DNA of 64,000 bases from Patagioenas fasciata (GCF_037038585.1 NC_092541.1:5769445-5833444); one strand, 5' to 3'. Shown: positions 43,555 through 55,856, counted from the first letter of the stretch. A program made the numbers and translations. The notes: generated by a model from the letters alone, not told the origin.

Positions 43555-44607
43555 ATGCGGCGGTGCCGGGGCGCAGGGCTGGCGGGACTGGCCGCGGTGC
43601 TCCTGGGTGCGCGGGGCTGGCGGGGCTGGGTGGGGGCCGGCTCTCAGCCTGGAGCGTTCCCAGGGGACCTCAGCACCAGCTCTTCCCTCTCCTTCAACGT
43701 GTCCTTTCCCTCTCTCTGCCTCTCTGACATCTTTTATGATCCTTTCCCACCCCTCCACGTCCCCCCTTCCTGTTCTCCCTCTCTACTCTTCCTCTCTTCT
43801 CCATTGACCTACTCATCTTTGGACCCATCTCTCCATGCGTCTACTATCTCTTCATGATCCCCTCTTCACACTTTCTGAAACGCCTTTCTCATCTGTTCCT
43901 CTGCTTTTTTTACATCTGTAGGCATAAGTTTGCTTTCCTGCACTGCACCATACATCATGCTATTCCTCTGTTCATTTAGCAATTATTCTTCTTCTGAATT
44001 CAGCCCTCCATGTTTCACTGCAACGCACCAAAATCTCCCATCGCCTTTCCCTGTCACCTTTCATTCATCTGTGCACATGACTGTCATTTGGTCTCTCAAT
44101 GCATCAGTTTCAGATTCCATGCCAGCCTTCTGTCCTTGCTCAACAGACCCACACAAGTATAATCTGCCAACCATGTCAAGGAGTATATTTTCCCCAATTC
44201 TTCCGGTCTCGCTCTCTGTCACTGACACTGTTCCTAAAGATTTCTCAAGGGAAAGTGCCATCAGACCTGGGTGATCTTCGGTGATCTTTGGTCTTTCCTT
44301 CTCCTTTCTCTGCAGTGGCCGGAGCCAGAGCTCAGGTGCAACAGGACCTGTCAGCAGAGACCACCGAGGACACCGGCATCAGCATCAACTGCTCACACCC
44401 CAACATACAGTCAAACGAGGTCATTTACTGGTACCGTCAGCTCCCAGGCCGAGGCCCCGCGTTCCTCGCACTCGGTCACAAAGGCTCCAAAGCGCTGTCG
44501 GACCCACCGGGCCGGCTGTCGGTGGCGGCAGACCGCCGGTCCAGCGCCCTGTGGCTCTCCCGGCCCCGGCGCGGGGACGCGGCGGTGTATTACTGCGCCG
44601 TGGGAGA
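43555..44607 (+). CDS. TRAV: V7: T-cell receptor alpha/delta V segment, family A (duplicate of V1)
   Basis: Leader exon 43555-43606 and V exon 44316-44607, with the same 709-bp intron length as V1. The 114-residue product is identical to V1 by inspection. Cys43, Trp56 and Cys111 are present and CDR2 is ALGHKGSK. Like V1, it lacks the conserved upstream block and has CR1 sequence about 100 bp before the ATG. Its 5' purine tract is 54 bp shorter than that of V1. Keratin K3 lies divergently 2 kb upstream. Confidence 0.9.
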
Positions 44608-44646
44608 CACGGGGAGAGGAGCCGGGGCTGCGGCCGGGCACGAACC
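44608..44646 (+). promoter_or_regulatory. V7 recombination signal, 23-bp spacer
   Basis: Heptamer CACGGGG (44608-44614), 23-bp spacer, nonamer GCACGAACC (44638-44646). Confidence 0.85.
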
Positions 44647-44701
44647 GCCGCGGGCGGGGCCGGGCGGGTGTGGCGGGGGGCGGGGGGACAGTCCCTTTCC
44701 G

Positions 44702-44720
44702 GGCCCGCCAGGGGGCGCTG
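44702..44720 (+). promoter_or_regulatory. CTCF-like motif downstream of V7
   Basis: ggcccgccagggggcgctg, identical to the V1 motif and also 55 bp past the nonamer. Confidence 0.65.
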
Positions 44721-44754
44721 CCGCTCTGCCCGCCGGCACCACCGCACCCCGCGA

Positions 44755-45180
44755 AATCACAGAATGGCCGGAGTTGGACGGAACCTCTGGAGATCACCTA
44801 GTCCAACCCATCTGCTAAAGCAGGTTCACCAGAGCAGATCACACAGGAATGCATCCAGGTGGGTCTTGAATGTCTCTGGAGGAGGAGACTTCCCAGCCTC
44901 TCTGGGCAGCCTGTTCCAGGGCTCTGGCACCCTCAAAGTAAAGAAGTTTTTCTTTGTATTCAGATGGAGTCTCCTGTGGTTCAGCCTGTGCCCGTTGCCC
45001 CTCATCCTATCATTTGGCACCACTGAAAAGAGTCTGGTCTCATCCTCTTGACATCCACCCTTGAGATAGTTATAAACACTGATGAGATGCCCTCTCAGCC
45101 TTCTCCTCTCCAGGCTGAACACACACAGCTCCCTCAGTCTCTCTTCATAAGAAAGATGCTCTAGCAATAGCCACAGGTAC
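44755..45180 (-). mobile_element. CR1 LINE 3' end, antisense (copy of 1510-1935)
   Basis: Same insertion as after V1, with the C-terminal coding remnant LSYEERLREL to LDAFLCDLLW on the minus strand and a few substitutions. Confidence 0.9.
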
Positions 45181-46245
45181 ATCTGTCCCCTGCAGCAGTA
45201 TCTGGTCTTGTCTTATCTCGAGATGGAGACAACTTAAAACTGATTGCATTACGTTCTTTCCCTCTTGAACTTCAGCCATGACAGCTGAATTTGAGGTGCT
45301 TTACCTTTACCTTCTGATCTCTCTTGGTATGACAATAAACCAAAACAAACACAAAGAAAAGCTCCTTCCAGGCAGCTCCCAGCTTGGGGCATCCATGGAT
45401 CTTCATTCCCTTGTTCTCGCTGGGGAGGCAGCAAAAGCCTCAGCCACATATCAGCAGGTGTCCCATCTCTGCCACTGGAGCATGGTCCCATGGTGTCTCT
45501 GGGGATATTAAAAATTCTCATGGGAGCTTGTCAGTCCCTTCTGCTCTTGTTGTATTATGAACTGGCACTTCTGGTAGCAAGTGTCCCGTATCTGCTGGAT
45601 CAGGAATGATGTGCACTGCTCTCTTTCCTTAATGGGTTTTTCTGTCCTTTATTTTTTTTTTGGGGGGGGGCCCAGAGGTGGTTCCTCAAGAGAAACATCT
45701 CCATGAACAGTAGCGGTTGCAGAAACTCCCAGTGCAGGACCAGGCACTGTCCCACACTCTGCTGGCTCAGGGGGACACATGTGGCACAGCCTCGGCTCTG
45801 CAGACAGTTCCTCTCCAAGCTTCACTTTGTCATGTGTGACAACCCAATGCCTGTACCAGCCTGGGCCCCACACCCTGTCCCCTGGGCAAACACAAAGGCT
45901 ACCCCAGGACAACAGCACAGCCCAGAGAAAGGCTGCATTGCCATTGACCAACAGGAGTAAATGTCACACCAGCTTTGAAAAGTGTCAAGATTGTCCAAAG
46001 CAGCTGTAACACTGAGTGCCCTTGATGTGCAACCATCCTCAGTTCCCTTGGGAGCTGCACACCCCAGTCTCCAGGAAGGAAACACCAGGCAGCCAGTGAC
46101 CTGAGCCTATAGCAGGAGCCCCTGAATTTCTAAATTTCAGGTGCAACTGGTTAGGCTAGAGCAAGAAAGCAAGAGCAGCAGGTAGGAGTGAGGATGACCC
46201 CAGACCCCAGCCCAGGTCAGGCAGTGCCCACACTAGCAGGGTGCA
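45181..46245. other. V7 3' flank, no gene seen
   Basis: Counterpart of 1936-2990, with a T/G homopolymer run at 45651-45670 and a 12-bp difference near 45470. No gene seen. Confidence 0.55.
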
Positions 46246-46249
46246 ATGG

Positions 46250-48490
46250 TGCAGGTGCCCATGGGTGACTATGACTCTCTCTATCTCTGCTGCAGGACCA
46301 AAATGGATGGGCACAAGCAAACCAGGACATGGATGGGGTGTATTGAAGACAACTTTCTGATGCAGACATTCCATGAATGGACATGGGGAGAGACTCTGTT
46401 GGACCTGCTACTCACAAATGAGGAAGAACTATTGAATGATGTAGAGTTCAAGGGTAGCCTTGCCTGCAGTGACCAGGACACTGTGGAGCTCAAGATCTAC
46501 AGAGGACTGAGCAAGTCAAATAGGACTGCTGGGTCCTCCACTCCAGGAGAGCACATCTCAGTCTCATCAGGGCCCTACCTGCTTGGCAGGTTGCCATGGG
46601 AAACTGTCCTGGAGCTCAGAGGGTCCCAGCAGAGCTGGCTGCCCTTCAAGGACAGCCCTGTCAGAGCACAAAGATGGTCCTCTGCCATGTGGAGGAAAAA
46701 GCACAGCTGGAGGGGAAAGCTGCAAAGAGGGTGAAGGGAACCAAGAAAAGAATCTTGGAGCCTATTGGCAGCAAAAGGAAGGGTCAGCCAATTAGAGTTC
46801 ATTGCTTAGTACGGAAAGGGACCTGGTGAAAAATGGTAGGAGAAAGGCTGATGTACTCAGTGCCTTATTCTCCTCAGTTTTTTCTCATATGGCTTCTCCT
46901 CAGGTCTATCACACCCCTGAACCTCCCCACAGATGCTATGGGAATGAAGCAGTACCCACAGTAGAAGAAGGAACAGGGAAGCTCTTACTACTATTTGGAT
47001 ATGCACATGTTCAAGGGCTCACTTCCAGACCCATCCAAGTGTGCTCAAGGAGCTGACTGGACTCAGTCCCTGAAAGGCAGATGGAGCAAATACTCTCAGA
47101 AATCTCGTCTATACTCATTAAGGGCCAGAAGGGAACTGGGAGCAGCTCACATGGGATTTCTGAGGGTAAATCGTGCCTCACTACCCTCAATACTTTCTAT
47201 GAGGCGGTGACTGGCGCTATATGGAAGGGGAGGGACACTGGCTCTGGCGTACCTTGACTTTCACAAGACTTTGACATACCTTCATGAGTGCACACACACG
47301 CACATCCATAAGCACACAGAGATCTGAACACTCACAGGCAAAACCACACTGAACGTCTGTTATTTGGAGCTCAGATCCAACTTGCAGGCAGTGCAGTTGA
47401 GGGCTTTCCCCCTTCCCTTTAGTGACCTCAGTGAGATCAGTGCCAGGGAGCTCTGCCGGGAGAGCTCTGCCAGGGCTGATTCTCCTCTCCATGAAGCTTC
47501 TTCTGAGCTGATGCCCTAGTGCATCTGGGGGTGGCCAATCTCACTGCTCTCTCATGCGGTAACAGGCACTGTGGACACAGGAAGGAGAGCGGATGTGTGT
47601 ATCTAGAGCACAACAAGACCTTTGGCAGCTTCTCTACTGTCATTACAAAATATGAGATGAATGGGTTCAGTGAAAGGAGGATAAGTAGGGTAAAAAATTG
47701 CCTGGACTACCAGGCTCAGAGAGTTGTGACCACAGTGCAAAGCCCAGCTGGCTGACACACATCAGTGAGGTCTAATATTAGGGATCAGTAGTAACACCAA
47801 TACTGTTTGAGGTTTTCATGAATGCCATGAGTGACAGGAAGTCTGTGGATAATAACCAGCAAGGGCAATGAGAAGTAACTGTGAGACACGGCTTTTGTTC
47901 AAAGAACCTGGACAGGCTGAAAAAATGGGCTGACTGGAACCTCATGATTACCAAAAAGAGAAAGGGCAAGGTTTTGCATATGACAGAGAGATCAGTCCCT
48001 GCAGTCATGCAGGCTGGGGCTGGCTGCCGGGGAAACAAATCAAGAGAAAATGAGATGAGGTTTTAGGACACACTTAGCTGAACATAAGGCAGCAGTGTGC
48101 CCTTGCAGTAATTAGGACCAACTGTATTCTGAGCTGTATTATTCACATTGTTGACAGCAGGTGCTGGAAAATGATCCTGTCCCTCTGTCCCATCACAGAC
48201 CACATCTGGGGTACTGCATCCAGGCTGGTGGTCTGTGCTCCAAGAGGAGTAGTGACATCCTGAAGGGAGTTCAACAAAGTCCACCGTATAAATTAGGGGT
48301 CATGAGAAGCTGAGAGAATTGGATCTGTTCACCTTAGTGATGTCTCAAGGGAGAATTTCCTGTTTTCCACATTGACTTGTTCAGAGGAAAACAAGAAGAT
48401 GGACCTAATCCACGGAACTGCCCAGGAAACAGGGGAAATGTCCGGTAATGGGATCTCTTGTAGATGACCTCTGCAGGTCAATTCTCACGT
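46250..48490 (+). mobile_element. Two CR1 fragments before V8 (copy of 2990-5200)
   Basis: Endonuclease-end remnant (CIEDNFLMQ, LLDLLLTNEEELL) at 46290-46530 and RT remnant (YLEHNKTFGS, LDRLKKWADWNLM) at 47600-48000, separated by the 290-bp block. Confidence 0.78.
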
Positions 48491-48499
48491 ACATTCTAA

Positions 48500-48895
48500 A
48501 TCTGGGTCCCCCCTCCATGACGTCTGCACAACCACGGGCACATAGGACCGCACACCTCCTCTGCCACAAACCAACTTTCAGTCATAGTGCTGGAAGTACA
48601 CAGAGGCAGCTGAAGGGAGGCTCTCAGCCTCCTCACTGCCAACCGCAGGAAAGCAGTGGCTGCTGTTTCCAGCCCCTGAGCTCGGAGACAGCTCTGGGAA
48701 GCTGGTCCATGTCCTGGGTCAAGGCTCTGCAGCTTCCCCAGGCTGCAGCTGGTGCAGTGTGGGCTTCTTCTTGCAGGAGGATGGACAGAGTGCTTTTCCC
48801 AGGAGCCAAAGTTGTGGCTGTGCAGAACTCCGGAGTCCTGTGAGCGGGTGACACACTGAGCGGCGCTGGCGCAGGACTCAGGTCCGGGGCGGAGT
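48500..48895 (+). promoter_or_regulatory. V8 upstream block, probable V promoter
   Basis: Copy of the V2 block. CRE-like TGACGTCT at 48518-48525 and ACCGCAGGAAA at 48642-48652 are both kept. Confidence 0.5.
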
Positions 48896-48902
48896 TGGTG
48901 GT

Positions 48903-49230
48903 GGAGAGGAGAGGAGAGGAGAGGAGAGGAGAGGAGAGGAGAGGAGAGGAGAGGAGAGGAGAGGAGAGGAGAGGAGAGGAGAGGAGAGGAGAGGAGAGGA
49001 GAGGAGAGGAGAGGAGAGGAGAGGAGAGGAGAGGAGAGGAGAGGAGAGGAGAGGAGAGGAGAGGAGGAGAGGAGAGGAGAGGAGAGGAGAGGAGAGGAGA
49101 GGAGAGGAGAGGAGAGGAGAGGAGAGGAGAGGAGAGGAGAGGAGAGGAGAGGAGAGGAGAGGAGAGGAGAGGAGAGGAGAGGAGAGGAGAGGAGAGGAGA
49201 GGAGAGGAGAGGAGGAGAGGAGAGGAGGAG
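48903..49230 (+). repeat. (GGAGA)n microsatellite in V8 5' flank
   Basis: About 62 units with two short phase breaks (near 49066 and 49212). It is roughly twice as long as the V2 array at the same place and ends about 70 bp before the V8 ATG. Confidence 0.97.
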
Positions 49231-49300
49231 GAGGAGGCGGTGACGGAGCAGAGAGCCCGGGCTGTCGGGGGGAGCAGGGCGCAGGCGGCGGAGCGGCGGG

Positions 49301-50141
49301 ATGCAGCGGTGCCGGGGAGCAGGGTTGGCGGCACTGGTTGCGGTGTTCCTCGGTGCGTTGGGATGGCGGGGTTGAATGGGGATCGAGGCTGTGGCTGGGG
49401 TGGCTCATGCAGGTCCCTCGATGCTGTCGTCTCCTCCGGCTTTTTCACGGATATCTGGCCGCAAACACCCTCCCTTCTATCCCACATTCTCTCTAGAAAT
49501 CTAATTGCTATATTCTTTGTCCAGCACTCGCTGTTTCCCCTCTTTTCTCTGAGTCTTTCCTTATAACTCATGAAGTCACTCATTAACCATGATGTTTTAT
49601 TTTCATTATTCCTTTGACCCCCCTTTTTGTTTTTTTAATTATTCTACTCTTCCACCCATCATTCACGCATTCATCTCTCCACCAACTGTTAATGGACATT
49701 TCTGTTACAGCACATGTTGAAAACTTCTGTAAACTCTTCTCCTCATCGTCTCTCTATGTTCCTGACTTCTTCTGTGGGATTTGTCCTGGGAAACAGCAGG
49801 CAGGGCTGTGCAGTTTATCAGGTATATTTCTTATTTTTCTCCCCGGCAGTGGCTGTGGGCAAAGCACAGGTGCAACAGGACCTTTTGGCAGAGACCATCG
49901 AGGGCGCAGAAATCAGCATCAACTGCTCACATCCCAACATAAAGACCACCGACTACATCTACTGGTATCGTCAGCTACTGAGCCGACGTCCCGAATTCCT
50001 CACACTCGGTCACAAAGGCTCCAAAGCGCTGTCGGACCCGCCGGGTTGGCTGTCGGTGGCGGCAGACCGCCGGTCCAGCGCCCTGTGGCTCTCCCGGCCC
50101 CGGCGCGGGGACGCGGCGGTGTATTACTGCGCCGTGGGAGA
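49301..50141 (+). CDS. TRAV: V8: T-cell receptor alpha/delta V segment, family A (duplicate of V2, mosaic)
   Basis: Leader exon 49301-49352 (MQRCRGAGLAALVAVFL) and V exon 49850-50141; intron 497 bp. The product is 114 residues with Cys43, Trp56 and Cys111 and no stop. Framework 1 and CDR1 (NIKTTDYIYW) follow V2. Framework 2 (SRRPEFL) follows V3/V9, CDR2 (LGHKGSKALSDPP) follows V1/V7 and PPGWLS follows V5. This is best explained by gene conversion. The leader region is also much more diverged from V2 than its surroundings. Confidence 0.9.
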
Positions 50142-50180
50142 CACGGGGAGAGGAGCCGGGGCTGCGGCCGGGCACGAACC
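50142..50180 (+). promoter_or_regulatory. V8 recombination signal, 23-bp spacer
   Basis: Heptamer CACGGGG (50142-50148), 23-bp spacer, nonamer GCACGAACC (50172-50180). Confidence 0.85.
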
Positions 50181-50232
50181 GCCGCGGGTGGGGCCGGGCG
50201 GGTGTGGGGGGGGAGGGGAGAGCCCCTGACCG

Positions 50233-50285
50233 GACCCGCCAGGGGGCGCCACTGCTCTGCCCGCAGGGGGCGCCCGGCCCCGCCT
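50233..50285 (+). promoter_or_regulatory. Two CTCF-like motifs downstream of V8
   Basis: The first, at 50233-50251 (core gccagggggcgcc), lies 52 bp past the nonamer. A second, at 50267-50285 (core gcagggggcgccc), follows in the same direction. V2 has cgggggccgc at the second place and so seems to have only one good site. Confidence 0.6.
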
Positions 50286-51345
50286 GATCCCGGGGCGGTT
50301 CAGCCGCCCGACCGACACCGGCTTCAGCATCTCTTGGTCCTCCTTGCAGGCGCTGTCTGGGCTCAGCACCTCCTCTCATTGACGGCTGCTGCGGGTCTGT
50401 GCTCCTGAAGGCAGCGAAGAGCTGTGCTTGGACAGTGCTACATGTGGAGTCTGAGACGGTCTGTACAAGGCAGGGAGGGGAGTAGGGTGCTTTCCACAAG
50501 GCTCTCTTGCTTCCCCAGAAACGGCTCAGAGCTTTCTGGGAAACGTGGCATCCTCTGGCCTGTCTGTAAAGACCTGCAGCATCGTCTCAGAAATGCATCG
50601 CAGAGCTCACCGATTCCCCTCCAGCCCATGGAAGCCTGGTCCTCCTCTTGCCTCTGTCCTCCTCCCATCTAGAATGCTGAGCTCTTTTTGCCTTTTAGGA
50701 AGGCAAAGTGACAGCTGTAGGTCCTTCACACGGGGACATGGCACAGGGAGATCATGGTGTCACAGCAAACTGACCCCAAGTCCTTCAAGGAGAGGCTCAG
50801 CTTAGCGGGTGTCTCATCAGAGCTTATCTCCCTTGTGAAAACACACCAACAGATCCCACCCAGTGTTTTTTCCCTTCCCGAGCATACACACAAGGATCTC
50901 AACCCTACGTATGGAGAAACACTCATAGGATCCTTGGGCATTCACATGGTGCAATTAGGAGTGATGCAATGAAGAAACCAATGCCCTGAGAAGTTTTCAG
51001 AGTTGCAGTGGGAGTCAGCCCGTACATGGCAAAGACCCATTCCAACAAACCAGAAATGTTTGTCAGAGCTCTGCCATGTTCTCTTTACTGTGCTTTGCCA
51101 CCTGCTCCTCAGCCCTGGCAGGGCCAGGCTTTCATCTGCACTCAAGTGGTTACCTTGCCTTGCAGCTGTGATTGATTTTATTTCTCCAACACCAACAGAC
51201 ACAAGGGATTTATCCCAGGACATCTCTGGTTCCTCTCTCTAGGCTGGGTAGCTGATTCTTTCCAGACATGACAAAGTTGTTCCAAACAGAGCAGTACGTT
51301 GCCCTGAATGAAGCACAAATATAGCAAAACATGGTGAACCCAAAG
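50286..51345. other. V8 3' flank, no gene seen
   Basis: Counterpart of 6860-7955. No coding homology. Confidence 0.5.
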
Positions 51346-51349
51346 TGGC

Positions 51350-51825
51350 ATGTGACTTAGTCTTCTCCATGGGTCTCCTAACAGTGGTGGGAATGGGCTC
51401 ATCCTTGTCACTGTGTGGAGTGAGCAGTCCCTGTAGTTCTAATCTAATTCTTCCTTGGCAGACTTTCCTTCCTGGAGATCTCCTGCACCACCACCCTTGT
51501 CCTCAAAATGCTGGAGAATTTTTCTGGCACCAGGCCTACCATTTCAGATTCCTGCTGTCATTTTTCCACGTCTTCATGAGCATGACTGAGTTTATGACCC
51601 TCTCAACCATGTTCTTTGATCGTTATATCACAATATGCAAATACTCTGTAAAACACTCTATCATGACAAAGAAAGTCCACTTCCTGCTGGTGCTGGGAGC
51701 ATGGGCTTTGTGCTCATCTTCTCCCAGGTGGCTCTGCTTTTGAAGCCTCCTTTCTGTACCAAGAACATTGTTGACTATTTCTACCATGCTGTCGGGCCAG
51801 CATGGGCATGGTAAATTGGGTCTGG
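51350..51825 (+). pseudogene. Olfactory receptor pseudogene (copy of 7960-8430)
   Basis: Same remnant, with SLEISCTTTLVLKMLE-like second segment and FMTLSTMFFDRYITICKYSV. A further 7-bp loss (cagtggg, near 51703) adds a frameshift within the fourth segment that the left copy does not have. Confidence 0.8.
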
Positions 51826-51829
51826 GTCG

Positions 51830-52890
51830 ACCTTGACTGGATGCCAGGTGCCCACCAAGCTGCTCTATCACTCCCCCACCATCAGCTGGACAGGGGGAGA
51901 AAATACAAAGAAACGCTCATGGATCAATATAAGGACATGGAGATCACTCATCAATTTCTATTACAGGCAGAACAGTCGACTTGGGGAAATCAGTTGAATT
52001 TATTACCAATGAAATGAGAGTAGGATAATAAGAAAGAAGAACCAATCTCAAACACCTTCCTCCCGTCCCTCCCTTCTTCCAGTCATTTCCCTATGTGCAC
52101 TGTGGGGAGTTCCTCTCCTCCCACAGAGTGTAGGGTTTTGTTTGGGCAGGACCAGATCCTCGGGTGCCAGGGAGTCAAGTGGTTTCTGTCAACCCACCAC
52201 ACCTGTGCTGGGACAAGTGTTCCACAAGCAGAGCTGTAGCCTGGCCTGGCTCAGGGGTGCTGGAGTTGCTGGGCAGCTGAGTGCCCGTGGGGGATGTCCC
52301 AGCATGTACTCTGTGGTTGGGCTGGTGTCTGCAGGTTCCACTGTATCCCCAGGGCAGGATTGGTGCTGTGCCCTGGGGCTGCCTGTGGGGCAGGGAGAGA
52401 GTGGAGGACTCTGGGAGTCCCAGGCAGGGTGAGGAGCTGGATTGCCCAGATGCTGGCACTTCACCCCAGTGGTAGTGATGCAGGTCTGGTGTGGGAGGAG
52501 GGGAGGCCTTTGTCTCTGGAGATGGCAAGAATGTGTCCTGTGGCCAAAGAGATGGAGAGGGTCAGTGTCTCTGCCCCAGGTCTCAAGCAGGAGGAATGTG
52601 CATGGAACTTTGCCTAATCTGTTGGGTCCTCTGTGCCTGAACCCCTCTTTTGAGCTTCACAAGCTGTGGGACCCTGAAAAGCCAACTTTCTGTAGGGACA
52701 CCGTCTGTAAGCTGTGGAAGGCTGCTGAAAATTGGGGATTTGCTTCAGGAATGCTCAAGGGACAGATGTTTTGTGTCACTGAGACCTGCAGAGCTTGGCT
52801 TACAGAGTCCTTATCAACCCTGTTTGCAAGGGAGATGACATCAATACCTGAAAACCTCTGTCACCCCACTTCATCATTAATCAATGTGCT
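51830..52890. other. Intergenic stretch, no gene seen
   Basis: Counterpart of 8430-9500. An open frame at 52442-52912 has no recognisable domain. Confidence 0.5.
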
Positions 52891-52892
52891 GT

Positions 52893-53636
52893 TTTGCCTC
52901 AAAGAGGATTAATTTTCTTCATGCCATTAGAACACTTTCTTTTTCTGTAGCCAGCATGGTCATGTGGATTTAGTTTGAGAACAAGAAGATAACACCCCAG
53001 GACAGAGTTAAAGTTTTTTAATTGTTATCTGGGAGCCAAGGACTTTCAGAGCACTCTTTCTCCTTTTGTGGGGCAGCTGGGAAGGGGGACATAGATGGGC
53101 CAGACCTTGACTGACACCCAGGCTGATCAGTAAGAATATTCCATGCCATTAACATTGTGCTTCATATTTAAGGATGGTTGGGATCTTCCAGCTAGGTTTT
53201 GGGTTGGAGTCAGGATGGACGGGGATGAAGCCCTGTTATGGTTCTGCTCTGTTTTAGTGGAGTGCTATTCATGAGTTCCTTTAGTTCAAAATTTGGCCAT
53301 CCTGACATTTTGCAGTAGCCTCTGGGCCTTTCTGCCTTTTTTTCTCTTTCGTCTCTGGGATCGGCTGTTTGGGACTAAAGTATTGCTTCCTGGGAATGGC
53401 TGTGCAGTGCAGAGTTTGTGAGGGATTACATTGAGTACCTTCATTTTCCATTTCCATTTTATATATAGTACTATTAGTAGCAGTCTATTAAAGTTATTTT
53501 ATTAAACTGTGTTTAAATCAGTCCATGAGTTTCTCCCTTCTCTTTTGATTCTCTATCCTGTTCGGGGCGGGGAGGTGGGGGAGTGAGCAAGTGGCTATTG
53601 TGGTTATATTGCTGGATTGGGTTAAATCGTGACAGT
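52893..53636 (+). mobile_element. ERVL-type solo LTR (fossil, copy of 9505-10250)
   Basis: Same LTR, ending gggttaaatcgtgaca. Carried along in the segmental duplication, so it is not an independent insertion. Confidence 0.7.
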
Positions 53637-55045
53637 CAGGCAAGAGCAGGTGATGTTGATGAAGGACTTTGGAAACTGTCCCTCCAGAAGAAAAGGATCT
53701 CTGTCAGTGTTTGAACTTACCAGTTGGGAAAAGGGCAATATCCACAGCCCCTATGTGGATGGGTGCATGGCTGGCTGGCTGACTGGGTGGATGGGTGGAT
53801 GGACAGATGTGTTCTGCTCATCACACTGACCCTGGCTGAGGCCTCAGATGTTCTTTTGATCAAATCAGTGCCCAGTAGCATTGGTCAAACAAGAGGGATG
53901 GTTGTGAATGAACGTTGCCTACCACAGCCAGCTCACAGGTTTTCCATTGCCACCTGCACTTCTCAAGGGGACTAGGATGATCAGCTCCTGCACAGAGCTT
54001 TTAAAGAGCAGAGCTGGTCCTGACATAGCAGTACCTTGGGGGCCCTGGTCTCGAGGAAAACTGTTCCATCCACTCTTGGGGATGAGCAGACACCACAGAG
54101 CAGTGATGGACCTGTGGGTACTGGTCACTGTCCTTGGACTGTCCTGGCCCATGGGGTGTTGGGCTTCCAGGGCCTCCAGTATGTGACCCAGTGTGCTTAA
54201 TCCTGATACTGACTTGTGAATGGTGTCAGCCTTGCATGCCTGCCCAGTCCTGGGCCCTGCCAGGTTCTGTAGGGGTGGTGGTAGGGCTGCAGGGGGGAAC
54301 CAATCCCTGCTGCCGGTGCCCATGTGTGCTGGCCATGGCCCTCAATCAATTGAGGAGGTGAGGCCGTGGGGCATCCCTGAGGATATTCCATCCATCCACA
54401 CTCCTGCTGTCCCCTGGGGACACCTTTTGTCCTCTCCTCCTTCCCTAGCACAGCAGTGACCAGAGCAAGAGGTGTCCCATGCCCAGGAGCCTGCAGGGTG
54501 TCTTGTCTCCTTTGCCTCCCACAGAGTTGTAGCTTCTCAACTGAGGATAACAGAGGTTGTGCTTCTTGTTTGCAGGAACTCTGGGTGTATGTTTGGGTCA
54601 AAACACTGCAAGGTGAGGGCTGATGGCCACTTGCTCTGTGGTGGCTGGGTTGTTTTCCATACTGTCACGGGATAGTGCCCCAAAACGGTCCAGTGCACTG
54701 GGTCTCAGTAGCTCATTTTCCCTGAGCAGCTTGGCAGGGTGCATATGGAGGAAAGTCCCACTCAGAGGCCCAGGCTGGGATGCAGAAATCTTTAAAGAGT
54801 CTAAAGAGGGAACTGGGGCCCTAGATGCAAGGATCACCAGGGACAAGTGAGAGTCTGCACCCCTTTGCCATTTTAAAGTTCACACAGAGTATCTGACTGC
54901 ATTTCACAAAGAGTGAAGGCTGGATTTGGAGAGCCTTGCAGCTAGGGGAGCAGAAGAAAAGGAAGGAAGGGAAAAAGGAAGAGAGGAAGAAAGGAAGAGA
55001 AAGACAGGAAGAAAGGAAGAAAGAAAAATTTGATAAGGAAACATG
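53637..55045. other. Intergenic stretch 3' of keratin K4, no gene seen
   Basis: Counterpart of 10251-11660, including the short simple repeat near 53755-53810 and a purine tract at 54950-55030. Confidence 0.5.
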
Positions 55046-55053
55046 AGCCATGT

Positions 55054-55856
55054 TCATGGATTCATTCTTTGTCCAGCACCATGTCTGTACTTCCTGGGGA
55101 GCCTTCCCAAGGGCCACGTCCAGTAGCTTTTGCAGGGGAGGCACTTTCTGCCACAATAACGAGTGAAAATGCCAGAGAGGTCACAGCAACCAGACTTGAT
55201 GGGCATTCCATCACAGCTGAGGATTCTGCCAACAGCAGCAGAGGTGGAGGAGCCCACAACGGTGTTCTGTGGGAAGAAGCTGAGGATGGGGCCAGGCAGG
55301 GTCACCACCACAGGGGAGGGCTCAATGACAACAGTGGAGTTCTGGCTCTGCCTGACATATGGCTCATTGCGGCTGTTGGCCAGTGGGATTGGGCTGCAGG
55401 GCTGGCAGGGCAGGCACTGGTCATAGCAGGACATGCTCTAAGGCTCTGGATGTGCAGGGATGAAGCAGAGCACAAAGGTGGGTGAAGAGCAGCATGCTTA
55501 CACTGTCACAAAGGAACCAAGGTCACTACTGAATGGGGACGTGGAAGCAGTGCCAGGGACACAGAGTCTTCATTGATTCAGCCTGCCATGTCTCTACAAA
55601 GAGCAGGGAACCTCTCTTCCAGTGAATAAACCAAAAGACCCAAGCTCTTTGAGCAGACATTCTCCACGTTTGCCACTCCCATGGCAAGGAGCTCCAGGAC
55701 CAAGAAGTGAACAAAGCCAAGTTCAGCTAAGAGGTGTATTGAGGAAAGATCTGAGTTTGGAAGAGGAAAAGAGACTTCAGACCCACCTGGCACCCAAACA
55801 GAAGGAGGCAAGAGAAGTGGATGAGAGAGCAGGCAGGGACTTGCCTGCCTTTTATA
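55054..55856 (-). CDS. K4: feather beta-keratin gene with C-terminal extension (copy of K1)
   Basis: Coding exon 55434-55054, 126 residues from [13 protein letters not shown]. Intron about 55446-55786 and TATAAAA box at 55856-55850. It shares with K1 the AAA in place of the normal TAA after CLPC and the same 26-residue tail, so the stop loss predates the duplication. It adds its own changes (for example Cys22 to Arg, Asn to Lys in the C-terminal part). Divergent to V9. Either a variant keratin or a decaying one. Confidence 0.83.
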
